The notes under the pieces are model-generated. The model saw only the letters and a program-made list of their open reading frames with translations. It was not told the origin of the DNA and searched no databases. A program made the translations under genes and the position numbers. From an uncultured Clostridia bacterium (GTDB lineage: Bacteria; Bacillota; Clostridia; Peptostreptococcales; Anaerovoracaceae), in contig CALZYE010000011.1 of the NCBI GenBank assembly GCA_945830395.1, forward strand, positions 1 through 51,014: a stretch of DNA of 51,014 nt, written 5' to 3'. The stretch's first letter is position 1; the number at the start of each line of letters is the position of its first letter. Below, in pieces: positions 1-9,792 of this stretch.

Positions 1-2
1 TT

Positions 3-1901
3 GACTCACAGGAAGAAAAGCAAGGGACTCCCGATTTCATGAAAGGTCAGAACTACGCAGTAGCAGGAGAGGAAACCGGAAGACTTATTTCCCGTGAAGA
101 AATGAAGCCGGAAGAACCTGTTAAAGGGGACGGCTCATACTTGGGAGATATAAATGAAGAATTTAAGAATCCGTCAAAGGATGATAGAAATGCGTTCATA
201 GCAATGGAAAAAGAAGCTCCGGGATTTGAAGAATGTGTGGCAAACAAACTTGAAGCTCAGGAAGAAAACCCTAAAGTTCCCGATTTCATGAAAGGTCAGA
301 ACTATGATGTAGTAGGAGAAAACTCCGAATTGACGGCGAGCCTTGAAAAAGAAGCTTTGGAAATTTCCGCACCAAGCGTGTTTGGAGACGAAAGGTCAGA
401 GACTCCGGATGGTGAAACAGGAAACAAAATTGATAAATTTTATACTCCAAGCAAGAAGAATGCAGAGTTTCAGGCAATTTTAGATAAAGAATATAACAGG
501 CTGACTAAAGAAACAAAGGAATCTGCCGTAAAGAACGAATCGTATCTTGGAGAAGTTAACGAGGAATTTAAGGATCCGTCAAGGGATGACAGAGACACTT
601 TTAGAGCGATGGAGAAGGAGACGCCGGGCTTTGAAGAATGTGTGGCAGGTAAACTTGAAACACCTAAGGACGATTTGTTTGTTCCTGAATTTGTGGCAGG
701 TCAGAACTATGCCGTAGCAGGAGAAGAACCCGGAAAACTTATTTCCCGCAAAGAAATGAAACCTGAGGAACCTCTTAAAGGAGACGGTTCGTATCTTGGA
801 GAAGTTAACGAAGAGTTTAAAGATCCGTCAAGGGATGACAGAGATACATTCAGGGAAATGGAGAAAGAAGCGCCGGGCTTTGAAGAATGTGTGGCAAGCA
901 AGCTTGAAGCGCAGGAAGAAAACCCTAAAGTTCCCGAATTTATGGCAGGTCAAAACTACGATGTAGTGGGAGAAGCCTCGGAGCCTATCGTAGAGGCAAA
1001 TCCTAATCCGGAAAAGGTTGTTGAGGGGTATATTGAAGACCTCAATGCCGGAGAAGTATCGTTGGTAGATCTGTTAAAGGCTGCTGCGAAGAAGGAGCAG
1101 AAAGAGGAAGGCGCGGAAGCGGCTGCAGAACCTGCAGAGTCTTATTTAGGGGAAATTAACGAAGAATTTAATAATCCTGCAAAAGCGGATAGGGATACAT
1201 TCAGGGAAATGGAAAAAGAAACGCCGGGTTTTGAGGAATGTGTAGCGAATAAACTTGAAACTCCGGAGGACAAACCTGTGGTACCTGATTTTGTTTCAGG
1301 TCAGAATTACGATGTAGTAGGTGAGCCTGCGGAAGAATTTTCAAAACCGGAGGAAAGTCAGTTCGTTGAGCCTGTAGAATTCATGGGAGTTGCACAGCCT
1401 CAGGAACAGGCGCCTGTATTTGCTACAGCTCCCGAAGAGATTCCGGCTTTTACAAGCGTAGTCTCGGAGACTGCCAAAGCGCCAAAGGAAGAGCTGATCT
1501 TTGCAGACAATTTGGAAGCTGACAAGGGAAAAGACTTTGATTATACAGCAGCTGCAGGCGGTTTTGCCGAAGAAAGAGAAGAGCCTAAGACTGAGAATTC
1601 TCAAATTATTGAGGATATGATTAAAGAGGATATGGGACAGGAACAGGTTCACCCGGATGACAGAATTACATTCCAGGATGTTTTCAAGGAAGAAATAATG
1701 GCTGAGAGGGAAGAACCTAAGAAAGTTGAACCTAAGAAACATACATTGCTCAAAGTGTTGTTCATAATACTTGCGATTTTGATTCTGTTAGAAGTGATAG
1801 TTATCGGAATTAAGACTTTAGCGCCTACAAGCGGAGCTGCTGTGATGCTTCAGGATGTGTTTAATACGATTTTCAGTAAATTCACATCCATATTGGGGTA
1901 A
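3..1901 (+). CDS. Repeat-containing acidic membrane-anchored protein, 5' end outside window
   Basis: The reading frame is open from base 3 and the residues before the first in-window Met (39) continue the repeat pattern, so the true start lies upstream. The protein is a tandem array. A core of about 60 residues begins SYLGE(I/V)NEEF, contains PGFEECVA with one Cys, and ends VP(D/E)F-x2-GQNY. SYLG occurs at bases 135, 540, 789 and 1140; GQNY at 45, 294, 699, 948 and 1299. The SYLG-to-GQNY distance is always 159 bp, while the linkers vary (90, 246, 90, 192 bp). After a Pro/Glu-rich stretch there is one hydrophobic helix (about residues 569-592 counted from Met39) and a short tail. I do not recognise the family. 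The single C-terminal helix suggests an anchored protein whose long acidic region is a binding surface. It precedes the UPF0182 gene by 63 bp and may share its transcript. Confidence 0.8.
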   Translation, partial: DSQEEKQGTPDFMKGQNYAVAGEETGRLISREEMKPEEPVKGDGSYLGDINEEFKNPSKDDRNAFIAMEKEAPGFEECVANKLEAQEENPKVPDFMKGQNYDVVGENSELTASLEKEALEISAPSVFGDERSETPDGETGNKIDKFYTPSKKNAEFQAILDKEYNRLTKETKESAVKNESYLGEVNEEFKDPSRDDRDTFRAMEKETPGFEECVAGKLETPKDDLFVPEFVAGQNYAVAGEEPGKLISRKEMKPEEPLKGDGSYLGEVNEEFKDPSRDDRDTFREMEKEAPGFEECVASKLEAQEENPKVPEFMAGQNYDVVGEASEPIVEANPNPEKVVEGYIEDLNAGEVSLVDLLKAAAKKEQKEEGAEAAAEPAESYLGEINEEFNNPAKADRDTFREMEKETPGFEECVANKLETPEDKPVVPDFVSGQNYDVVGEPAEEFSKPEESQFVEPVEFMGVAQPQEQAPVFATAPEEIPAFTSVVSETAKAPKEELIFADNLEADKGKDFDYTAAAGGFAEEREEPKTENSQIIEDMIKEDMGQEQVHPDDRITFQDVFKEEIMAEREEPKKVEPKKHTLLKVLFIILAILILLEVIVIGIKTLAPTSGAAVMLQDVFNTIFSKFTSILG

Positions 1902-1964
1902 CTTAACACATAGGAGAGAGAACAACCTAATGATGACAATCTTGAAGGTAGAAAGGAAGTTCTT

Positions 1965-4808
1965 TTGAAAAAGGCAGGATATGTAAACAAGAAACCTAAC
2001 AAAAAATTGTCAGCAGTTTTAGCATTTTTAATCGTCGTGCTGGGACTGATGGTGATGTTGGTTAACTTTATAACCGACTGGATGTGGTTTGCGGAAATGA
2101 ATTATGTAGATGTGTTTTTTAAGGGACTGTACACACAGATGAAGGTAGGGGTTCCTATCTTCATCGTGGTAGTTGTGCTTTTGGAGTATTATTTACACAG
2201 ACTCCGAAGCGATTACTTTAAAAACATTGAATCCCATGACAAGACTGACATGAAAAGACTTAAGCTTTTTACAAATGTAATGGCTGTTGGATTTTCTGCA
2301 GTCATGTCTTTTTATGCGGCAAATCGGTTATGGTTTAGAATATTGGAGTACATAAACAGTACATCATTTGGAAAGAAGGATCCGATATTCGGATTTGACA
2401 TTTCTTTTTATATATTCAAGTTGGACTTTCTCAAAGAGCTAAATGAAATACTTCTGGTTATAATTTTGTTGATGGTAGTATTAACCGTCGCTTATTACAT
2501 CATCTTGCTGGTGATGCACAGTCCGGATGTAATAGACTACGATGAGAGTGCCGATTTTACCGAAGATGATTACAGCAGTTTTCAAAATCCTTTCGGAAGC
2601 GAAACTGTTATCGGAAAAATTTTCGACGGAGTCTCACAAAATAGAAGAAGGCCTAAACCTAAAAAGAGCTTTAATCGTTCAAACTACACTCAGCTCTTAG
2701 AGATTGCATCTCATCAGCTCACTGTTTTAGGGGTAATTTTTTTCCTGATGTTGGGTGCAAATTTCTTTCTGAAACAGTTCGACTTGCTCCATGAACACAC
2801 AGGAGCTGTTTACGGGGCAGGCTTTGCGGATGTGAATGTTACCCTATGGGCGTATAGACTCTTGATTATACTTTCTCTTGTTGGAGCGGTGGTTACAGCT
2901 GTATACATAAAAAAGAGAAAGCTTAAGAGCATTGTTAAAGTTCCCGTTTCAATGATCGTTGTGGGAATTGCGGGAATGCTTTTGTCTGCAGCAGTCCAGA
3001 ATTTGGTAGTTGCGCCGGATGAATTGAATAAAGAGTCGAAATATCTGGCTCGGAATATTGAATTTACTCAGTATGCTTATCAACTCGACAATGTATCGGT
3101 TAAACCATTTGGCGTTGAGCAAAACCTCACAGGGGAAGATATAGCTGCAAACAACGACACAATTTCAAATGTCAGAATCAATGATTACACGCCGGTAAAA
3201 ACATTTTATAACCAGACTCAGAGTATCAGGCAGTATTATAAATTCAACGATGTGGATATCGACAGGTATGACATTAATGGCAAACTGACCCAAACCTATC
3301 TTTCCACGCGAGAAATTGATGAAAATAAGATCAGCGATACATGGCTTAATCGTCACATAAAGTATACTCATGGATATGGGGTGGCGTTGTCCAAGGTGAA
3401 TACGGTAACGGCAAACGGTCAGCCGGATGTCCTTGTGAAAAATATTCCGCCTCAGTCGGCAGTGAAAGAAATTGATATTAAACAGCCGAGGATTTACTTT
3501 GGAGAGCTTACAAATGATTACTCTCTTGTAAATACCAGCGAAGATGAATTCGATTACCCTGACGGCACGGAAAATAAATATACGCGGTATGAGGGCAAGG
3601 CGGGAATCAGAATGAATCCTTTTGCAAGGGCGATGTTTGCCATAAGAGAAGGAAGCTTTAAGCTTCTCGTTTCAACAAATATAAAGAGCAATTCCAAGAT
3701 TATCATCAATAGAAATGTAGGGGAACGAGTAAAGAAGATAATGCCGTATCTGAGCTACGAAGATGATCCTTATGCGGTTACCGCAAACGGCAGAATTTAC
3801 TGGATTATAGATGCATACACCACCAGTTCTTATTATCCGTACTCTGAACCGTACAGCGGAACGGAGGGAAGCACCAACTACATCAGAAATTCCGTTAAAG
3901 TGGTGGTAGATGCCTATAACGGAGATGTTAAATACTATGTGGTAGATCAGAATGAGCCTATCGCAAAGACTTATCAGAAGATTTACCCGAGACTTTTTAA
4001 GAACATAAAAGAGATGCCGGAAGAACTGAAATCACATATCAGATACCCGAATGCTCTGTTCCAGATTCAGTCCAATATCTACTCACGCTATCACATGAAT
4101 AATGTGAAGGTTTTCTATCAGAACGAGGATCTTTGGAGCATCGCAAATGAAATATACGGAACTAAGCAGAAGGCGATGACCCCAAATTACTATATTGTAA
4201 AACTTCCGGGTGAAAAGAAGGCTGAATTTATAAGTTCCATTCCTTTTACGCCGAGGTCGAAGCAGAATATGACTGCACTTATGATTGCCAGAAATGACGG
4301 GGAAGACTACGGAAAACTGTTGTTGTATCAGTTCCCTAAGAGCAAGACGGTTTACGGACCGCGTCAGGTAGAAGCGCAAATTGACCAAAATACCAAGATT
4401 TCTCAGGATTTCTCACTTTGGAGCAATGCGGGTTCCAAGTACAGCAGAGGTAATCTTTTCGTAGTTCCTATTAAGGACTCATTACTTTACATAGAGCCGG
4501 TATATTTGGAAGCCGCAAATTCTGCGATTCCTGAGGTAAAGAGGATTATTGCGGTTTACGGAGATAAGATTGCCTATGAAGCAACACTTGCCGAAGCTCT
4601 TGATAAGTTATTCGGAAACTCCGGAGACTTGAAGGATAAGACAAATAAAGGGGATAGCGGGGTTCAGTCCAAGTCGAACAAGGACTACATCAAGAAAGCC
4701 CAAAAAGCATATAAAAATGCCCAAGAAGCCTTGAAGGCCGGTGATTGGAGCGGATACGGGCGATATATGGAGGAACTTTCCGAGAATCTGGAGAAATTAT
4801 CGGATTAG
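1965..4808 (+). CDS. UPF0182 family integral membrane protein
   Basis: This 947-residue protein has the architecture of the UPF0182 (COG1615) family. About seven hydrophobic helices lie in the first 350 residues, with a cytoplasmic-looking loop rich in Asp/Arg/Lys between helices 4 and 5. A long soluble, probably extracytoplasmic region follows and includes the Asn-Pro-Phe-Ala-Arg stretch at about residue 550. The C-terminus is Lys/Glu-rich and helical. The family has no established biochemical function, and I assign none. I chose a TTG start at 1965 because a GAAAGGAAG ribosome binding site lies 5 bases upstream and no ATG in frame is better placed. The gene follows the repeat protein and precedes glutamine synthetase, with a weak hairpin between. 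Confidence 0.88.
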   Translation: MKKAGYVNKKPNKKLSAVLAFLIVVLGLMVMLVNFITDWMWFAEMNYVDVFFKGLYTQMKVGVPIFIVVVVLLEYYLHRLRSDYFKNIESHDKTDMKRLKLFTNVMAVGFSAVMSFYAANRLWFRILEYINSTSFGKKDPIFGFDISFYIFKLDFLKELNEILLVIILLMVVLTVAYYIILLVMHSPDVIDYDESADFTEDDYSSFQNPFGSETVIGKIFDGVSQNRRRPKPKKSFNRSNYTQLLEIASHQLTVLGVIFFLMLGANFFLKQFDLLHEHTGAVYGAGFADVNVTLWAYRLLIILSLVGAVVTAVYIKKRKLKSIVKVPVSMIVVGIAGMLLSAAVQNLVVAPDELNKESKYLARNIEFTQYAYQLDNVSVKPFGVEQNLTGEDIAANNDTISNVRINDYTPVKTFYNQTQSIRQYYKFNDVDIDRYDINGKLTQTYLSTREIDENKISDTWLNRHIKYTHGYGVALSKVNTVTANGQPDVLVKNIPPQSAVKEIDIKQPRIYFGELTNDYSLVNTSEDEFDYPDGTENKYTRYEGKAGIRMNPFARAMFAIREGSFKLLVSTNIKSNSKIIINRNVGERVKKIMPYLSYEDDPYAVTANGRIYWIIDAYTTSSYYPYSEPYSGTEGSTNYIRNSVKVVVDAYNGDVKYYVVDQNEPIAKTYQKIYPRLFKNIKEMPEELKSHIRYPNALFQIQSNIYSRYHMNNVKVFYQNEDLWSIANEIYGTKQKAMTPNYYIVKLPGEKKAEFISSIPFTPRSKQNMTALMIARNDGEDYGKLLLYQFPKSKTVYGPRQVEAQIDQNTKISQDFSLWSNAGSKYSRGNLFVVPIKDSLLYIEPVYLEAANSAIPEVKRIIAVYGDKIAYEATLAEALDKLFGNSGDLKDKTNKGDSGVQSKSNKDYIKKAQKAYKNAQEALKAGDWSGYGRYMEELSENLEKLSD

Positions 4809-4835
4809 ATTAAGAAATATTAAAAACTGTTATTT

Positions 4836-4858
4836 GGGGCATTCGATTCGGATGTCCC
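4836..4858 (+). terminator. Weak hairpin, possible terminator after UPF0182 gene
   Basis: A nine-pair stem (GGGGCATTC with GGATGTCCC, two G-U pairs, five-base loop) is followed six bases later by a run of five T. It could partly terminate transcription before the glutamine synthetase gene. Confidence 0.4.
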
Positions 4859-4894
4859 ATGGCTTTTTAAATACATAAACGGGAGAAAGCAGAT

Positions 4895-6814
4895 ATGCGA
4901 GAATTTGATATTGAAAAAATGCTGTTTACAATACCTCCGGAAAAACACGGCAAAGAGGAGATTACAGATATTCTTTGCAGGCATCCGGAAGTGCAGTTTG
5001 TATCTTTTGTAGGCATCGACTTGGGCGGTCATGACACAGATGAAAAAATTCCGGTGAAAGCTTTTATTCGGGATATGGACAAGCTTCTTGAGTATGGTGT
5101 GCAAACAGACGGATCCAGCGTAGCACTGCCTAAAATTGCGGAACTGGGAAATGCGAAGGTAGATATTATCCCTGATTTATCGGTCAGGTGGTATGTGGAC
5201 TATAACTACAGAAATGTAGACAGAAGTGTGGGATTGCCTGTTGGAACTTTGCGGATTCCATCATTTCTGGTGCATAATGAGAACTTTCAGTGCGGCTCCA
5301 GATCTATACTGAAAAATGCCCTTGAACACATGAAAAAAGAAGTTCTGTCAGCTATGAAAGAGCATCCTTATGTATTTGAATACATAGATGGAGTGGACAG
5401 CGCAGACGAGATTGAGGATCTGATCGTTACAAGTGCAACAGAACTTGAATTTTGGGTAAAAACGCCGGATGATAAAGGCGACAGAGAACAGCTTTTTATA
5501 GCTCAAACCCTGAAAGAGCAGTATTGGAAGCGCACTTACGGCGAGGTTCGCACCGCCTTGGAGGAGACCCTTACCGTGCTTGACCGTTACGACTTTGAAG
5601 TTGAGATGGGTCACAAAGAAGTTGGAGGCGTTAAGGCCAAAATGGGAACGGGAGGTCACTATAACCATGTTATGGAGCAGCTTGAAATCGACTGGAAATA
5701 TTCAGATGCGATGCAGGCGGCTGACAATGAAAATCAGGTGAAGTATGTGGTTCGCGATATTTTCACCAAATTTGGTCTTGATGTTACTTTTATGGCGAAA
5801 CCTTTTGACGGAGTTGCAGGAAGCGGTGAACACACTCACATAGGTCTTGCGGCAAAGCTAAAGAACGGAAAAGTGGTAAGCTTATTTGCACCTGAAGATA
5901 TGAAGAGAGACTTCATGAGTCCTTTAGGCTTTGGAGCTCTCATGGGGATTCTTAAGAACTATGAGGTGATGAATCCGTTTATAAGTGCAAGCAACGACTC
6001 CCTGAACAGATTGAAACCGGGATATGAGGCTCCGGTTTGCATAGTAACCTCCCTTGGAAGAGGTGTAGATAAGCCATCGAGAAACAGAACGGTTCTTGTA
6101 GGACTCATAAGAGAAACGGCAAACCCTATGGCAACCAGATTTGAGCTTCGCGCACCTAATCCCAAGAGCAACACCTACCTTGTGCTTGCAACGGCATACA
6201 TGGCTTTGGCAGATGGCATTAGGCATACTTTGGCGGCGGAAAAAACTCCTTGCGAATTGGAAAAGTCTTTGTCAAAGCGCTACGGAACGGAAGATTTCTA
6301 CCTTGAGAGGAACAGGGAATACAGAAGCGAAGAGGATGTTTTCGTATTTTATTCCGAAGAAGAGCGAGAAAAACTTTTTGGAAAGGCACCTGCCACAGTT
6401 TGGGAAAACTTGAAGGCCTTTGATTTGTATCCCGAAAAGGTTGAAGTTCTAAAGGCGGGGGATGTGATCGGCGATAAACTTCTGGAATCTTATAAAGCGC
6501 AGATTCTGTCACAGTGGAAGCTGGAGCTCCACGACAGACTGATTCCAAACACCATGGACTTTATCAGGTCCTGCAGGAAGAAACACAGTGATGACGATTT
6601 TTCAGACTATGACATCAAGAACTGGATTGAGATAGACAAGATACGCCATGAAATGGCGAAGGATACCATCACGGAGAAATGTTTGCTGACTCGGGCAAAG
6701 GAAGCTTTGGACAATGAAGAGTACGAAAAGGCATCGGAAATCCAGCTGGAGATTAAAAAGAAGGTTGCAGCCTTGACGAAGCTTTACGATGTGTATAAAA
6801 AGAATTTACTGTAA
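4895..6814 (+). CDS. Glutamine synthetase family protein (long form, 639 aa)
   Basis: The protein carries glutamine synthetase hallmarks in the usual order. These are a DGSS motif near residue 73, an acidic metal-binding ELEFW segment near residue 182, the KPFDGVAGSGEHTHIG active-site region (the GSGxHxH class motif) near residue 305, and the C-terminal domain block RFELRAPNPKSNTYL followed by an ADGI segment. It would condense glutamate and ammonia using ATP. It is longer than the usual 440-470 residues: about 130 extra residues at the C-terminus are helical and charged. This resembles long clostridial forms more than GlnA type I; whether it is a true glutamine synthetase or a gamma-glutamyl ligase of the same fold cannot be settled from sequence. 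ATG at 4895 has GGGAGA ten bases upstream. In an ammonia-generating amino-acid fermenter it may serve biosynthesis only. Confidence 0.85.
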   Translation: MREFDIEKMLFTIPPEKHGKEEITDILCRHPEVQFVSFVGIDLGGHDTDEKIPVKAFIRDMDKLLEYGVQTDGSSVALPKIAELGNAKVDIIPDLSVRWYVDYNYRNVDRSVGLPVGTLRIPSFLVHNENFQCGSRSILKNALEHMKKEVLSAMKEHPYVFEYIDGVDSADEIEDLIVTSATELEFWVKTPDDKGDREQLFIAQTLKEQYWKRTYGEVRTALEETLTVLDRYDFEVEMGHKEVGGVKAKMGTGGHYNHVMEQLEIDWKYSDAMQAADNENQVKYVVRDIFTKFGLDVTFMAKPFDGVAGSGEHTHIGLAAKLKNGKVVSLFAPEDMKRDFMSPLGFGALMGILKNYEVMNPFISASNDSLNRLKPGYEAPVCIVTSLGRGVDKPSRNRTVLVGLIRETANPMATRFELRAPNPKSNTYLVLATAYMALADGIRHTLAAEKTPCELEKSLSKRYGTEDFYLERNREYRSEEDVFVFYSEEEREKLFGKAPATVWENLKAFDLYPEKVEVLKAGDVIGDKLLESYKAQILSQWKLELHDRLIPNTMDFIRSCRKKHSDDDFSDYDIKNWIEIDKIRHEMAKDTITEKCLLTRAKEALDNEEYEKASEIQLEIKKKVAALTKLYDVYKKNLL

Positions 6815-6850
6815 CGGTTGAAGTGACTCATAATATTTTGGAGGCGGAAT

Positions 6851-8125
6851 ATGTTAGATATAAAGAAACTCAGAGAGGATTTTGACAGTATCAAGAAGAG
6901 AGTTGAATACAGAGGCAAGGGGGATTTCGGAATTGATAACATCAAGGTATTTGATGAAGAAAGACGCAGCCTGCTGGCAGAAGTTGAAGCCATGAAGCAT
7001 AGGCAGAACACTGTTTCCAGAGAAATTCCAAAGCTTAAAAAGGCGGGAGAGGACACTTCACGGATTATGGCTGAAATGAAAGAATTATCAGGGAAGATCA
7101 AAGAACTTTCCGTGAAACTTTCAGAGATAGAGGATAACCTTAAAAAGGCACTTCTCAATGTTCCGAATACTCCTGCAGAGGGCGTTCCCTTCGGAAAGGA
7201 TGATGAGGATAATGTGGAAATCCGCAAATTCGGAGAACCTACAAAATTTGACTTTGAACCTAAAGCGCATTGGGATGTTGGAGAAGACTTGGACATTTTG
7301 GATTTCCAAAGAGCCGCCAAGGTAGCCGGTGCCAGATTTACTGTGTACAAAGGTCTTGGAGCAAGACTTGAAAGGGCGATAGCCTGCTTCATGCTTGACC
7401 TGCATACTATAGAGCAGGATTATACTGAGATTATACCGCCGTTCATGGTTAACAGGGACGCTATGACAGGTACCGGACAGCTTCCTAAGTTTGAGGAAGA
7501 TATGTTTTATTTGCCGCAGAAAGACTTTTTCCTGATTCCGACGGCAGAAGTTCCGGTTACAAACCTTCATGCAGGAGAAATTATAGATGAAGAGGAGCTT
7601 CCTATTCATTATACGGCATTCACACCTTGTTTTCGTGCAGAGGCAGGTTCTGCCGGCAGAGATACCAGAGGAATCATAAGGCAGCACCAGTTCAATAAAG
7701 TTGAATTAGTTAAGTTTACAAAGCCTGAAGAGTCGTGGGATGCGCTTGAAAAGCTTACCCGCGATGCTGAGGAAGTTCTGATACAGCTGGGAATACCTTA
7801 CAGAGTGGTAAAATTAAGTTCGGGAGATTTGGGATTTTCATCAGCGATGACATATGACATTGAAGTTTGGATGCCAAGCTATAACAGGTATGTTGAAATT
7901 TCATCATGCTCCAACTTCTTAGACTTCCAGGCGAGAAGGGCAAATATAAGATTCAGAAGAGACGGAGGAAAACCTGAATTTGTTCATACCCTAAACGGAT
8001 CGGGGCTTGCTGTAGGCAGGACTACGGCTGCGATTCTGGAAAATTTCCAAAAGGAGGACGGAAGCGTAATCATTCCGAAAGTGCTTAGAAAGTACATGGG
8101 TGGAGTGGAAAAAATCGAAAAATAG
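6851..8125 (+). CDS. serS: Seryl-tRNA synthetase
   Basis: This 424-residue protein has the normal length for bacterial SerS. An N-terminal antiparallel coiled-coil arm (about residues 30-110, rich in Lys/Glu/Leu) precedes a class II catalytic core. Visible landmarks are the motif 2 region with [16 protein letters not shown] and QFNKVEL, and a motif 3 region ending [17 protein letters not shown]. It charges tRNA-Ser (and tRNA-Sec) with serine. The ATG at 6851 follows TTTTGGAGG by six bases. Only 36 bp separate it from the upstream glutamine synthetase, leaving no room for a T-box leader. Confidence 0.97.
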   Translation: MLDIKKLREDFDSIKKRVEYRGKGDFGIDNIKVFDEERRSLLAEVEAMKHRQNTVSREIPKLKKAGEDTSRIMAEMKELSGKIKELSVKLSEIEDNLKKALLNVPNTPAEGVPFGKDDEDNVEIRKFGEPTKFDFEPKAHWDVGEDLDILDFQRAAKVAGARFTVYKGLGARLERAIACFMLDLHTIEQDYTEIIPPFMVNRDAMTGTGQLPKFEEDMFYLPQKDFFLIPTAEVPVTNLHAGEIIDEEELPIHYTAFTPCFRAEAGSAGRDTRGIIRQHQFNKVELVKFTKPEESWDALEKLTRDAEEVLIQLGIPYRVVKLSSGDLGFSSAMTYDIEVWMPSYNRYVEISSCSNFLDFQARRANIRFRRDGGKPEFVHTLNGSGLAVGRTTAAILENFQKEDGSVIIPKVLRKYMGGVEKIEK

Positions 8126-8227
8126 TATACATAGCCGTGGGCAGATGGGAATTTGGAGAAAAGCTTATAATCTGTTAATTTCCTTATGCAGCGGCTATAC
8201 TTATAATTTCATTCGGGTGTATGGTAT

Positions 8228-9766
8228 ATGAGAAATATTTTGGGAAAAATTTTTAACGGTATATTTAACCGTTTTACAATAACGGCATTTTTCATACTGG
8301 TGCAATTATTCTATCTTTGCACCATGATTTTCGAGCTGATAAATTATGCAGACTGGGTAGGCATTATTTTTAAGGGGATAACTGTAATTTCGGCAATTTA
8401 TATAATTTGGCGAGATTACAATCCGGCTTATAAGATAGGTTGGATTATTTTAATCGCAGTGTTTCCCATTTTAGGAGGAGCGCTTTACATCATGTTCGGA
8501 AATAAGAGACCGAGCAGAAGCATAAAACAAAAAATCGATCCGGTGGAGGACTCCCACAAATTTTATTTAAAACAGAGGGAGGATATTAAAGAGATTTGCA
8601 GTGATGAGAGAATTGCCGCAACGATTGAATATATAAGCAGAGAAGGAGCATATCCTGCATGGACGGGAACTTCAAGCAGGTATTTTAAATCCGGAGAGGA
8701 CTTCTTTCAGGCTATGCTTGAAGATATGAAAGCGGCTGAGCATTTTATTTTTATAGAATATTTTATAATAAAAAAGGGAAAGCTTTGGGATCAGATTCAT
8801 GAAATTTTAAGAGAGAAGGCGGCGGAAGGCGTTGATATACGCATAATATACGATGACATAGGCTCCATCAATCATCTCCCCGTGAATTTTATGAAGAAGC
8901 TTGAGCGAGAAGGGATAAAGGTTGTAGTATTTAATCCTATGAAACCCTTTCTGTCTCTGGTTTACAACAATAGAGACCATCGAAAAATATGCGTGATAGA
9001 CGGATATATAGGATATAACGGAGGAACGAATATAGGTGATGAATACATCAACATAAGCTCCAGGTTCGGACATTGGAAGGACAGCGGACTTCGTTTGGAA
9101 GGAAACGGAGTTTGGAATTTGACGGTTATGTTCCTCAATATGTGGAATTCTTTCAGAAAAACCGACGGCAGCTATGAGCCTTACGGAGTCCATGTACATC
9201 ACAGAGAGGAATTTCAAAGTGACGGTGTGGTACAACCATTTTCTGACACACCGCTGGATGAAGAAAATCTCAGTGAAAATGTTTACTTAGAAATACTAAG
9301 CTGTGCGAAAGAGTATGTATACATATACACGCCATATCTGATAATAGGAAGTGAGATGGAGACTGCGCTGAAACTTGCGGCAAAGAGGGGAGTCGATGTG
9401 AGAATCGTAACTCCGGGGATTCCTGATAAAAAGACGGTGTTTTTTCTGTCTCGCTCATATTATGGCAGCCTCATTCATGCAGGAGTTAAAATTTATGAGT
9501 ATACGCCCGGCTTCGTTCATGCAAAGAGCTTTGTAAGCGACGATAATGTTGCGGTGGTGGGAACTATCAACATGGATTTCAGAAGTCTGTATCTTCACTT
9601 CGAGTGTGGAACATTTATGACAGAAAGTAGCGTCATAGCGGATATTAAGGCAGATTATGAAGAAACATTCGGAAAGTGCAATGAGATTACAGAAGATGTT
9701 CTTGAAGGAAAATGGTTTGATACGGCTATAGCCGCTGTTTTACGGGTATTTAGCCCGATCGTATGA
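8228..9766 (+). CDS. cls: Cardiolipin synthase (phospholipase D family)
   Basis: The 512-residue protein begins with two hydrophobic helices typical of bacterial ClsA (about residues 14-35 and 40-60), followed by a PLDc_N-like segment with a further hydrophobic stretch. Two phospholipase D modules follow. The first HKD motif appears as HRKICVIDGYIGYNGGTN near residue 255, the second as HAKSFVSDDNVAVVGTINMD near residue 435. It joins two phosphatidylglycerol molecules to make cardiolipin at the membrane. The 102 bp upstream contain two TATAAT hexamers but no convincing -35 box; the ribosome binding site is weak. It probably shares a transcript with the downstream decarboxylase-family gene 26 bp away. 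Confidence 0.93.
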   Translation: MRNILGKIFNGIFNRFTITAFFILVQLFYLCTMIFELINYADWVGIIFKGITVISAIYIIWRDYNPAYKIGWIILIAVFPILGGALYIMFGNKRPSRSIKQKIDPVEDSHKFYLKQREDIKEICSDERIAATIEYISREGAYPAWTGTSSRYFKSGEDFFQAMLEDMKAAEHFIFIEYFIIKKGKLWDQIHEILREKAAEGVDIRIIYDDIGSINHLPVNFMKKLEREGIKVVVFNPMKPFLSLVYNNRDHRKICVIDGYIGYNGGTNIGDEYINISSRFGHWKDSGLRLEGNGVWNLTVMFLNMWNSFRKTDGSYEPYGVHVHHREEFQSDGVVQPFSDTPLDEENLSENVYLEILSCAKEYVYIYTPYLIIGSEMETALKLAAKRGVDVRIVTPGIPDKKTVFFLSRSYYGSLIHAGVKIYEYTPGFVHAKSFVSDDNVAVVGTINMDFRSLYLHFECGTFMTESSVIADIKADYEETFGKCNEITEDVLEGKWFDTAIAAVLRVFSPIV

Positions 9767-9792
9767 TAACGCTGTGATTTAAGGAAGAAAAA

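Noticed and set aside
1341-1742. 133-codon minus-strand frame
   Set aside because: Shadow of the repeat-protein gene, Phe/Leu-rich from complementing acidic codons.
6815-6850. T-box leader for serS
   Set aside because: Only 36 bp of space and no leader structure.
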